Source: an uncultured Sulfuricurvum sp.
GTDB taxonomy: Bacteria > Campylobacterota > Campylobacteria > Campylobacterales > Sulfurimonadaceae
Direction of reading: 5' to 3'
NCBI RefSeq assembly: GCF_937936435.1
Contig: NZ_CALDDG010000021.1
Coordinates: 1 to 42,417 of the forward strand
DNA: 42,417 nt
Positions 8,844 through 16,033 of this stretch are shown one piece after another. Both the position numbers and the translations under genes were made by a program. The stretch's first letter is position 1. Each line of letters opens with the position of its first letter. The notes beneath the pieces were generated by a model that did no database searches, was not told where the DNA came from, and saw only the letters and a list, made by a program, of their open reading frames with translations.

Positions 8844-9748
8844 TGGCGTTCTCCTAAGTTCGTAAAACGGATGTATACGGCAAGACCGACCAAAAGCAGG
8901 GCCACCCCACCAATAATATAAATCGCATTCACCAGCATATGCGGTTCGGTCATCGCAAATTTAAAAACGAGCATCAATGCTTCGATCGAGAGGGCGATAA
9001 TAATCGAGCCTAAAAAACGGACCATCGTTTTGTGGATACTCGAATCGGGATCGCTTTTCGGACGTCCCAGCACTTCCTCTTCGAAGAGGGTTTTCACCAA
9101 ATCCAAAATCGCCAGCGAGAGGGTCAGCAAGATGGTCGCTTCGAAAATATCTTTGATTTCAATTTTATCGTACTGTCCCATTCCATAGGACAAAAAGCCT
9201 TCTATCCCTTTCACAAACAACAAGAGAGAAACCAATGCGAGAACAAGGGTAAATGCACCGTAAGCAAGTCGGAAAAAACGGCCTGAGAAAGATTCCAATG
9301 CCATCGGATGGGCGATTTTAAGCACTTCGCCTAAGGGCATATCCAAACAGGCGACATAAACGATTTCGCCGTTTTCATCAAAAATCGGTTCCGATGCGGT
9401 AACGGTCAATTCATCATTCAAAAGCGAAGGATACGGATCGGTAATGGTACAGCGACGTTCGTGCATCGCCCGGTAATAATAGGCGCGAGTCGAACGGCTA
9501 ACACCGACATCGTCCTCTTTTTTGCCGTTTTTGAGATACGTGGGACCGACCTGATTGCCTTTGGCATCAAGCAGGTAAACCGCTTCCAATCCCTGAAGAT
9601 CACCCCGTATTTTGAGAAGACGGGCGGTAAGCGATTCTACCGATACCGAGGGAAGATGATTGGGGAGGTTTTTTTGAAACAAATAACAAAAATAGGCACG
9701 CGCTTTCGGGCGTATTTCAGCATACTGGCGAATATCTTGAACGACCAT
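8840..9748 (-). CDS. PDC-type sensor domain protein with C-terminal membrane helices
   Basis: 302 residues. Residues 1-165 look like a PDC/dCACHE ligand-binding domain: a helix-rich start, then LEAVYLLDAKGNQVG, SRAYYYRAM-like spacing (STRAYYYRAMHE), DPYPS, VTASEPIFDENGEIVYV and LDMPLGEVL, as in chemoreceptor and kinase sensors. Four hydrophobic segments follow (about 180-200, 220-240, 245-265 and 275-295) and no signalling output domain. There is no signal peptide, so the PDC domain may face the cytoplasm. The gene overlaps the hisH start by four bases. Its role is unknown. A ribosome-binding site GGGGAG lies 3-4 bases before the ATG. Confidence 0.7.
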   Translation of the reverse strand: MVVQDIRQYAEIRPKARAYFCYLFQKNLPNHLPSVSVESLTARLLKIRGDLQGLEAVYLLDAKGNQVGPTYLKNGKKEDDVGVSRSTRAYYYRAMHERRCTITDPYPSLLNDELTVTASEPIFDENGEIVYVACLDMPLGEVLKIAHPMALESFSGRFFRLAYGAFTLVLALVSLLLFVKGIEGFLSYGMGQYDKIEIKDIFEATILLTLSLAILDLVKTLFEEEVLGRPKSDPDSSIHKTMVRFLGSIIIALSIEALMLVFKFAMTEPHMLVNAIYIIGGVALLLVGLAVYIRFTNLGERH

Positions 9749-9782
9749 TATCTCCCCCTTTTGTCCTCTTAAATTGAGGGGA

Positions 9783-9788
9783 ATTGTA
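9783..9788 (-). promoter_or_regulatory. Candidate -10 element for the PDC-sensor/hisH/hisA transcript
   Basis: TACAAT on the minus strand, about 35 bases before the sensor gene start, giving a leader of roughly 28 bases. No clear -35 is seen, which is common in Campylobacterota. Confidence 0.4.
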
Positions 9789-9800
9789 GCTTAGTTGCGC

Positions 9801-9806
9801 TATAGT
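9801..9806 (+). promoter_or_regulatory. Candidate -10 element upstream of lpxL
   Basis: TATAGT on the plus strand. Transcription would start about at the ATG of a 28-codon reading frame (9814), which would then be leaderless, with lpxL as the second gene. Confidence 0.35.
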
Positions 9807-9813
9807 TACGCTT

Positions 9814-9900
9814 ATGAAGAGTAAAAAGCTCCGGATAAAGCACCCCGTAGATATCCGCAAGATATATTTGCCTCTGTTGAAAAAGCAAAGGAATGTTTAG
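9814..9900 (+). CDS. Possible 28-residue peptide upstream of lpxL
   Basis: ATG-initiated frame encoding a very basic 28-residue peptide (11 Lys or Arg) that ends in TAG one base before the favoured lpxL ATG at 9902. No Shine-Dalgarno site precedes it, but a -10-like TATAGT sits 7 bases upstream, so it could be read from a leaderless mRNA. It could couple translation to lpxL or be chance. I do not recognise it. Confidence 0.25.
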   Translation: MKSKKLRIKHPVDIRKIYLPLLKKQRNV

Positions 9901-9901
9901 C

Positions 9902-10783
9902 ATGATCTCCTATCGCCTGTTTTTAATTTTCGATGCTCTGCTAATGAGCTTTCCACACAGTTGGAGAAAAAATCTTTTTATTTCTCTTGCGAAAATCGCC
10001 CGCTTTTTTGCCCCTTCACGCAACCGTGTCATCCGTCAAAATCTGGATTTCGCATTTTCCAAAGGACTCGGTTCCGAGGAATACGCCTATATCGAATCGT
10101 ACTGTTACCGCAATCTGGCCTTGAATCTGCTGCAAGTTATGGAGAATAGACATTACGTACACGACGACTTCACCCGCCGAGTCGTCTTCGAAAACCGTGA
10201 AGCGGTCGATGAACTGCTCTCCCAAGGCAAAGGGATCGTTTTCGTATCGGCCCACTTCGGGAATTGGGAGATGGGGGCAACAGCCCTCTCAGCCCTTGTC
10301 ACCCCGACAACGTCCATCTACCAAGAATTCAAACATTCCGAATTCGATCCTTATCTGCTCGAATCGCGAACCCGTCACGGTATGGACCTCGCTGAAAAAA
10401 ACGGGGCCCTGAAACATCTCGCGCGTGCACTCAAAAAAGGCGCTTCCGTCTCTTTGATGATCGATCAGGCCAGTAACCGTACTCACGGAGTAAGCATCAC
10501 TTTTTTCGGCCATCCGACCTATCAATCCTCTACCCCTGCGATCCTCTCGCGAAAATACAATGCTCCGATCGTTCCGCTCTATATCTTTAGCGAGGATGAA
10601 GAACATTTTACGATCCGATTTGACGATCCGATCATCGTTACCGGCGAGGAGGAAGAAGCGATCAAAATTGCGACGCAATTGCAGGCCGATTCGCTCGAAA
10701 AAGCGATCCGTTCACGTCCGGAACTATGGTTTTGGTGTCATAAACGGTGGAAAAGCGAATACCGCGGAATTTACGCGGGATAA
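9902..10783 (+). CDS. lpxL: Lipid A biosynthesis acyltransferase (LpxL/HtrB family)
   Basis: Adds a secondary acyl chain to the lipid A precursor at the cytoplasmic face of the inner membrane. It has the LABT family layout: a short hydrophobic N-terminus, RQNLDFAF, the catalytic SAHFGNWEMG (H-x4-E motif), SLMIDQASNR, VSITFFGHPTYQSSTPAIL, and the C-terminal PELWFWCHKRWK. The length of 293 residues is normal. An earlier in-frame ATG at 9893 abuts the AAAGGA site with no spacing, whereas the ATG at 9902 has 9 bases, so I prefer 9902. It ends in a 13-base convergent overlap with the dUTPase gene. Confidence 0.9.
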   Translation: MISYRLFLIFDALLMSFPHSWRKNLFISLAKIARFFAPSRNRVIRQNLDFAFSKGLGSEEYAYIESYCYRNLALNLLQVMENRHYVHDDFTRRVVFENREAVDELLSQGKGIVFVSAHFGNWEMGATALSALVTPTTSIYQEFKHSEFDPYLLESRTRHGMDLAEKNGALKHLARALKKGASVSLMIDQASNRTHGVSITFFGHPTYQSSTPAILSRKYNAPIVPLYIFSEDEEHFTIRFDDPIIVTGEEEEAIKIATQLQADSLEKAIRSRPELWFWCHKRWKSEYRGIYAG

Positions 10784-11457
10784 GCTTTTTTCAACAACTC
10801 ATACAGCGCTTCGGGTGTTAAATCGCCGTTCTTTTCCCATGCCGACTTCATCACCGTATTATCTTCAAGACCGTTCCAGATTTTAATGTAGTGTCCCTCT
10901 TTATAACCGTGATCCTGACGGAATTGGTTCAAAATGTTTTTCCCGACGTACAGACGATAAAGCTGTGTCAGGTTCAACGCCCCCAGATACGCCAATTCGA
11001 AAAATTCTTCGATAAGGGCACCGATCATTTCCGGCGATACCGGAATCAAAGAGAGGCGCATAACATTTTCGATTTTCACCATCAACAATTCATCGCTGCC
11101 GAAAACGAGATTTTGTTCCGTCGAAAGTTTTTGGTATTCGGGAGTTTGGGACATCCGCAACGCCAACTCTTCAATCGTTTCCGCACCGTTTTTGTAGGTA
11201 AACTCTAAAATCAGACTCATCACGAAATGCCATACGTCGACGATTTCGATTTGAAGATTCGCATAGTCCGTTTCCTGGGCAATACTTTTCCAGTGTTTCC
11301 ATCCGAACGAATCGATCATTTCGGCGGATTCCATATAAATACATCGGCACCAGTTAATCTTTTTCCCTTGTTTGGTGACCCCTTTTTCCCATTCCGGACC
11401 GTTTGTCGCGTCATTTAGTTTTTGTTGCAGTTCTAACATACAAAGTAATTTATTCAT
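10771..11457 (-). CDS. dut: Dimeric dUTPase (all-alpha NTP pyrophosphatase family)
   Basis: Hydrolyses dUTP to dUMP and pyrophosphate, keeping uracil out of DNA. It is not the trimeric beta-fold enzyme but the dimeric all-alpha type known from Campylobacter jejuni and trypanosomatids. It shows INWCRCIYMESAEMIDSFGW with the ExxE metal site and LQIEIVDVWHF with ExxD, plus two further helical blocks for 228 residues in total. Start ATG has AAAGGA 5 bases upstream. It is divergent from the small Cys-rich gene at 11503. Confidence 0.9.
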   Translation of the reverse strand: MNKLLCMLELQQKLNDATNGPEWEKGVTKQGKKINWCRCIYMESAEMIDSFGWKHWKSIAQETDYANLQIEIVDVWHFVMSLILEFTYKNGAETIEELALRMSQTPEYQKLSTEQNLVFGSDELLMVKIENVMRLSLIPVSPEMIGALIEEFFELAYLGALNLTQLYRLYVGKNILNQFRQDHGYKEGHYIKIWNGLEDNTVMKSAWEKNGDLTPEALYELLKKAYPA

Positions 11458-11502
11458 ACAAATCCTTTAAAAAGTTCCTAATTATACGGTAATATTTCAT
11501 CC

Positions 11503-11679
11503 ATGCAAAAGATCAACTGCCACCGATGTCTCCACTATTTTGTCACTTGGGAAGCACATCAGCCGCACGGATGCAAGGTGTACGGGTTCAAAAGCAAATT
11601 TATCCCCTCACAAGTCGTACTCAGTTCCAGCGGCAAACCTTGCACTTTTTTCACCCCTAAAGCGGCCTCTTCCAGCTGA
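11503..11679 (+). CDS. Small Cys-rich (CxxC) protein, 58 residues
   Basis: A 58-residue protein below many gene-caller cut-offs. It has CHRC at residues 6-9, a conserved-looking HYFVTWEAHQPHGC core, then VYGFKSK, SSGKPC, for four Cys and several His that could bind zinc. I recall small proteins of this pattern in many proteobacteria, often mislabelled as uracil-DNA glycosylase because of short similarity. The region upstream is AT-rich and shared with the divergent dUTPase gene; no strong Shine-Dalgarno site is visible. Its 3' end overlaps the flavin-fold gene convergently by 23 bases. Function unknown. Confidence 0.72.
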   Translation: MQKINCHRCLHYFVTWEAHQPHGCKVYGFKSKFIPSQVVLSSSGKPCTFFTPKAASSS

Positions 11680-12076
11680 GTTTTTTCCCGAATCCCAAAG
11701 TATTATCAGTCAATTTAATCTCGCTCAGACGGATACTCCAAAGAGTCGGATTCATTGCCAGCGCGTACGGAAAATGCTTCATATAGAGGGTTGTTTCCCT
11801 TCTCTCTTCGCTAAGCGTCATCTGTGCGCGAAATTGAATCCCCTCTATTTTTCCGACTATTTTAGTTTCCAAGGCTATCGTTCCCGCAACTTCCGTATTG
11901 AGCACGACATTTTGCATATGCTGCGTCTGCGGATCGCTTGCAACGATCAAAGCGATATTTTCCGCATCGTATGCATAAAACATCGAACAGCACCATAACC
12001 GTTCTCCATACGTCGCCAGAGTGAGGAGGTGATGTTTCCCGATAAAGCGTTCGATGGCAACTAAATTTTCATCCAT
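11657..12076 (-). CDS. Pyridoxamine 5'-phosphate oxidase-like (FMN-binding split barrel) protein
   Basis: 139 residues with the split-barrel pattern: an N-terminal helix, HHLLTLATYGERLWCCSMFY, IALIVASDPQTQHMQNV, a TEVAGTIAL strand, and a GIQFRAQM strand followed by a helix. Members bind FMN, F420 or haem, and the substrate cannot be read from the sequence. I start it at ATG 12076 because GAGGTG lies 5 bases upstream; a longer frame to 12109 would run into the DUF4010 gene. It is the last gene of the ovoA-like group, 10 bases behind the DUF4010 gene. Confidence 0.75.
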   Translation of the reverse strand: MDENLVAIERFIGKHHLLTLATYGERLWCCSMFYAYDAENIALIVASDPQTQHMQNVVLNTEVAGTIALETKIVGKIEGIQFRAQMTLSEERRETTLYMKHFPYALAMNPTLWSIRLSEIKLTDNTLGFGKKLSWKRPL

Positions 12077-12086
12077 CTTTGCACCT

Positions 12087-13355
12087 CTACATAATCCATG
12101 CGGCAACAAACGTCATTGCCGCCAATATGCCCAATGCAGCCAGACTTCTCCAACCTACTTTTCGTGATCCGAGCATCAATGCACCCATTCCCTTAAAAAG
12201 ATTGTTACTTGCTATGGCAATCAAAATCGCACTTATGACCGCGGAGGTATCGATCGGATAGCTGCCGTTTACCAATGAAAGGATGAAAGGATCGATATCG
12301 GTGAATCCGATGACTAATGACAAAATATTGAGCCCGGACGTCCCGTAATAGGTGATAAAATAGTGGGTCAACAGCGTCATCACGACAAACATCGCGGCAA
12401 ACAGCAAAGCGACTTCGAGTTCCAGAGGATTGATATGGTTTTGAACCGCCTCGGATGCATCCGGTTTTTGTTCCGTTTTGATTTTCGATATCGCATATCC
12501 CATCAATAATGCGATAAGACTCAAAACGATCAGAGGGAGAAAGAGTTTTTTCATCAATTCAAAATTTAAAAAACCGATAATCGCAATGAGCCGCAGATAC
12601 ATCATTCCTGTCGCAAACACGATGGCAGAGATAAACGTATATTCGTAATCGTCGATATCTTTGGACTGACGGGATAATACGATAGTCGTTGCCGTCGAGG
12701 AGTAGATTCCCCCTAAAATACCGTTTAGGATAAACCCTTTTTCTTTGAAAAAATAGCGCTGAAGAATATAACCGATATACGATATCCCCGATACGATAAC
12801 CATCGCAAGCCAGATTTTGCTAAGCGACACCGGTATCCACGGCGATATCTCGCTCGTCGGCAAAAGAGGCCAAATTACCACGCTAAGCAATACCAATTTC
12901 GAAAACGTAATGAGCTCGCTGTTGTCAACCGTTTCCAAAAGCGACTGAATATGGGTTTTGGCATTGACGATAAATACGATCGAAACAAAAATCAGTGCAG
13001 TGAACCACAACGGCTGGGTAATGATAATCGGAGCATAGGTATAGACCAACAATGCCGATAGCAGACTGATAATCCCTTTTTGACCGTTTTGAAGTTTGTG
13101 ATGGTAAAAAAGGGCAAACAGCAAACTCAATACCGCCAAGCCGGAGAGATAAAAACGGTAACTCGGATCAAGAATATAAAGGATATATCCCAACACCCCT
13201 ATCAACGTATAGGTACGGACAGTTCCGATAAAATAGGGATTATTCAAAGAACGTTTGTATTCGCGCATCTCCAATCCGGTCAGAAAGCTCAACACCAATG
13301 TTAAAACAAAACGAAAATACTCCGTCGTGTAAAGATGTGAGAGCATCTCATACAT
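12087..13355 (-). CDS. MgtC/DUF4010 family integral membrane protein
   Basis: 422 residues with about a dozen hydrophobic helices. The N-terminal part is MgtC-like (FLTGLEMREYKR, then TYTLIGVLGYIL), and the C-terminal half matches the DUF4010 pattern (GGIYSSTATTIVLSRQSKD, GLNILSLVIGFTDIDPFILS and SAVISAILIAIASNN). The family is thought to be a transporter; the substrate is unknown. The start is ATG 13355 with AAGGAG five to six bases upstream, and the gene overlaps the upstream C-S lyase gene by 8 bases. This coupling places it in the same operon as the ovothiol-like genes, so export or ion homeostasis linked to that thiol is possible but unproven. Confidence 0.8.
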   Translation of the reverse strand: MYEMLSHLYTTEYFRFVLTLVLSFLTGLEMREYKRSLNNPYFIGTVRTYTLIGVLGYILYILDPSYRFYLSGLAVLSLLFALFYHHKLQNGQKGIISLLSALLVYTYAPIIITQPLWFTALIFVSIVFIVNAKTHIQSLLETVDNSELITFSKLVLLSVVIWPLLPTSEISPWIPVSLSKIWLAMVIVSGISYIGYILQRYFFKEKGFILNGILGGIYSSTATTIVLSRQSKDIDDYEYTFISAIVFATGMMYLRLIAIIGFLNFELMKKLFLPLIVLSLIALLMGYAISKIKTEQKPDASEAVQNHINPLELEVALLFAAMFVVMTLLTHYFITYYGTSGLNILSLVIGFTDIDPFILSLVNGSYPIDTSAVISAILIAIASNNLFKGMGALMLGSRKVGWRSLAALGILAAMTFVAAWIM

Positions 13356-14523
13356 CGTTTCTCCTTTTGAGGGCATCGGATATACGGCCCAGGGCATTTT
13401 CCAAAACTTCGGTAGCTACTGCAAAGTTCAATCGCATATATCCCGATCCCTCTTTTCCGAAGCTCAATCCCGGACTGAGTCCTAGATTTGCTTCGCGGAC
13501 AAAAAACTCTCTGAGTTCACGATCCCCCAATCCCAGCGCCCGGCAGTCCAACCATGCTAGATACGTCGCTTCGCAAGACGACAAAGCGATAAGAGGATGA
13601 TTGTTTGCCCATTCATTCAGGAGAGTGCGATTTTTATCCAGATGTCCGATCAGCTTTCGGTGCCAGGACGAACCGTGGCGATAAGCCGCTTCAAACGCCG
13701 TATGCGACAGTGCCGCTCCATCTCCCCAGTGAACACGTAGACGCTCCGCTTCGTAACGTTCGCGCAATTCCTCCGATGCGATACAGACGGTCGAAATCGA
13801 AAATCCCGCCATATTAAACGTTTTTCCCGGCCCGATCAGAGTAATCGTATTTTCCCGCAATGCTTCAGAGAGGGATGCGAAAGGAAAATGGCGATGGGGA
13901 GAGTAGACGATATCGCTGTGAATCTCGTCGCTGATAATTACGATACCATGGTTCAGACAAAATTGCCCGAGTTCCATCAATTCGTCACGGCTCCATACTC
14001 TGCCGACCGGATTATGAGGGGAACAGAGCAACAACAGTTTTGTCTGCGGTGTGATTTGGGTACGCAAATATTCCAAATCGAATCGGTATACCCCCTCCGC
14101 ATCTCTGCGGAGAGGATGGAGTATCAACGAACGGCGGTTATCTTTGACCATCGAGTAAAACGGAGGGTAGACCGGGTCCATCACGATCACACCGTCTCCC
14201 TCGTTACTGAAAGCGCGAATCGCACATCCGATCGATGCGACGACGGAGGGCGAGTAAGTAAGCCAATCACGTTCGATCCTAAACCCGTGGTGTTCTTTCA
14301 TCCAGAGAATCTGTGCTTCAAAAGCACTGTCGCTCATCACCTCGTATCCGACAATCGGATGATTCAAACGCTCTTTTACGGCATCAATGACACATTCGGG
14401 CGTTGCGATATCCATATCGGCAACCCACATCGGCTCGACATCCTCCGTACCAAACAGCTTCTGCCGAAGTGTATATTTTTCGGCATTGGTCCCACTGCGA
14501 TCGATTCGGCGAAACTCATCCAT
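13348..14523 (-). CDS. PLP-dependent C-S beta-lyase, PatB/MalY family (OvoB candidate)
   Basis: Fold-type I PLP enzyme of 391 residues. It shows EPMWVADMDIATPE and VGYEV near the N-terminus, SPHNPVGR (N171 binds PLP), SDEIHSDI (D199), and GPGKTFNMAG with the Schiff-base lysine K234, all diagnostic of cystathionine beta-lyase/PatB. It overlaps the ovoA-like gene by 8 bases. In ovothiol synthesis a PLP lyase (OvoB) cleaves the cysteine-histidine sulfoxide made by OvoA to 5-thiohistidine, and the tight coupling makes this the likely job here. Cystathionine beta-lyase in methionine synthesis is the alternative. Confidence 0.85.
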   Translation of the reverse strand: MDEFRRIDRSGTNAEKYTLRQKLFGTEDVEPMWVADMDIATPECVIDAVKERLNHPIVGYEVMSDSAFEAQILWMKEHHGFRIERDWLTYSPSVVASIGCAIRAFSNEGDGVIVMDPVYPPFYSMVKDNRRSLILHPLRRDAEGVYRFDLEYLRTQITPQTKLLLLCSPHNPVGRVWSRDELMELGQFCLNHGIVIISDEIHSDIVYSPHRHFPFASLSEALRENTITLIGPGKTFNMAGFSISTVCIASEELRERYEAERLRVHWGDGAALSHTAFEAAYRHGSSWHRKLIGHLDKNRTLLNEWANNHPLIALSSCEATYLAWLDCRALGLGDRELREFFVREANLGLSPGLSFGKEGSGYMRLNFAVATEVLENALGRISDALKRRNDV

Positions 14524-15985
14524 ACCGTTTTATCCAGTCTGCGTGCATCTTCTCGATACGGGCGTATTTATCCGCCTCGTTTTCACCGCTTCCGACAACG
14601 TATCGAAAACCGGCATGCTGGATAAAATGGCGGCGGAACGCATATCGTGACGACGAGACGATCTCGTTGCCCGTCGAAATCCACGATCCCCCTTTCATGA
14701 GGTTGTGCTTACCGTCAAACGTCGGCTCAGAGAAGTCGTCATACCATGGATGAGTGACAAATCCCTCAAACGCATCCATCTGTGTTTGCGTCCACTGCCA
14801 TACATTTCCAACGACGTCATAAAGCTCCCCGTGTTTATACGTATCGACCGGTACGGACGAAGCATAACAAGCTAGGTTGATATTGGAGCGCTGATCGTCA
14901 AAAATATTGTGCGCCATATCACCCTCTTCGGCCATTACGGTCCATTCGGCTTCGCTCGGCAGACGATAAATTTCTGTATCGTGAGCACTTTTCCATCGGC
15001 AAAAGGCTTCCGCTTCGAGAGCATTGACCTCTACAGGCCAGTTGTACGGCATCGCAATCTCCTGCGTCAATGAGCGATAACGATAGCTACCATCCTCCTG
15101 CGGAATCCAAAACGGCGGACATGAGGCATTACGGATCTGTAAATATTTCAACCCCTCCGCATCCCACCATCGCTCATCTTGATACCCGTTTGCCCGAACA
15201 AACTCCATGAATTCACCGTTGCTGACCAAGTATTTGGATGCACGAAAATCTTTTACGTCGCACGTCAGGGTTCCGTATTCGTTATCCCATCCGTAAATAC
15301 CGCCGTCAGCTTCCCCTTTGCCCAGGATTACGTCCCGTCCGATAAAATCGACCAGAATATTTTTGGGCATATCGCCCCGGCTCTCGCACAAAGGGAAATC
15401 CTCGTGGGAGAGGATATGTTCCAAAGGCATCTGACGATGGAGAACACTGGAAGTTTCGATATGGATCCGTTCATGCTCAATCCCCATCCAAATCGCCCAG
15501 AACGGATCTTCTTTGGCAATCGGCAGATTCATAGGGAGCGTCGAAATCATCCGATCAACCAAAACACGCACTTTTTGGCGATACTCGCGGACTTCATCGA
15601 TCTTCGGCCATTGCAGCGAATCGCTCGACGCATCCCATGTCATTTCATCGACTCCGACGGCAAACAATGCTTCAAAACGGGGATTAATCCGCTCTGTTAA
15701 CGCACCCGAAGCGACCAGTTTATTCACATAAAAAATAGCGGTATGACCGTAATAAAAAATCATCGGATGGCGGGTCGGTTCGGATTGGCGGTAAAAAACT
15801 TCGTCGGATTTCAGCAGTTCGAAGAGCGATTCAAACAGATCGTAACTCTGATGAAAATAATCTCGCAGCTCTTCACGTTTGACGGACACATCGTCTCCGT
15901 CCAATCGTACCGATTTCATCTGTCTGTGCAACACGCTGAATCCTTGTTCCGTTTTTCTGTATTTTACCGCATTTACCCCAACCAA
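14516..15985 (-). CDS. ovoA: 5-histidylcysteine sulfoxide synthase (OvoA N-terminal type, no methyltransferase domain)
   Basis: Non-haem iron enzyme expected to join cysteine sulfur to C5 of histidine with O2. In this 489-residue protein, residues 28-195 form a DinB-like domain with H81 in YYGHTAIFYVNKL and the iron motif H171-x3-H175-x-E177 in IEHERIHIETSSVL. Residues 215-475 form an FGE-sulfatase/C-type-lectin-like domain with GNVWQWTQT and GGSWISTGNE. The sequence EHERIHIETSS fits OvoA rather than EgtB. OvoA of other bacteria continues into a SAM methyltransferase of about 250 residues; here the protein ends after the FGE domain. The start is uncertain: TTG 15985, ATG 15919, or a frameshifted start at 16023. 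It overlaps the PLP lyase gene by 8 bases. Confidence 0.85.
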   Translation of the reverse strand: MVGVNAVKYRKTEQGFSVLHRQMKSVRLDGDDVSVKREELRDYFHQSYDLFESLFELLKSDEVFYRQSEPTRHPMIFYYGHTAIFYVNKLVASGALTERINPRFEALFAVGVDEMTWDASSDSLQWPKIDEVREYRQKVRVLVDRMISTLPMNLPIAKEDPFWAIWMGIEHERIHIETSSVLHRQMPLEHILSHEDFPLCESRGDMPKNILVDFIGRDVILGKGEADGGIYGWDNEYGTLTCDVKDFRASKYLVSNGEFMEFVRANGYQDERWWDAEGLKYLQIRNASCPPFWIPQEDGSYRYRSLTQEIAMPYNWPVEVNALEAEAFCRWKSAHDTEIYRLPSEAEWTVMAEEGDMAHNIFDDQRSNINLACYASSVPVDTYKHGELYDVVGNVWQWTQTQMDAFEGFVTHPWYDDFSEPTFDGKHNLMKGGSWISTGNEIVSSSRYAFRRHFIQHAGFRYVVGSGENEADKYARIEKMHADWIKRYG

Positions 15986-16023
15986 GCCTTCATCTCTTTC
16001 AAAATCGGTATTCGGCTTGCCAT
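15973..16023 (-). CDS. 16-codon frame with a good start, probably the true 5' end of the ovoA-like gene
   Basis: An ATG with AGGGATG 5-8 bases upstream, 10 bases behind the GGDEF-EAL stop, opens a 16-residue frame ending KEMKAWLG at a TAA inside the start region of the ovoA-like gene. Adding one base to the CCCC run at 15976-15979 (GGGG on the coding strand) would join it to the ovoA frame as AWLGVNAVKY. It may therefore be the broken beginning of that gene, or a small leader peptide. Confidence 0.4.
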   Translation of the reverse strand: MASRIPILKEMKAWLG

Positions 16024-16033
16024 TTTTTCATCC

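Noticed and set aside
14516..15985. EgtB (ergothioneine synthase) as identity of the sulfoxide synthase
   Set aside because: The iron motif context EHERIHIETSS and the PLP lyase partner fit OvoA better, and no EgtD-type methyltransferase is present; not fully excluded without an alignment.
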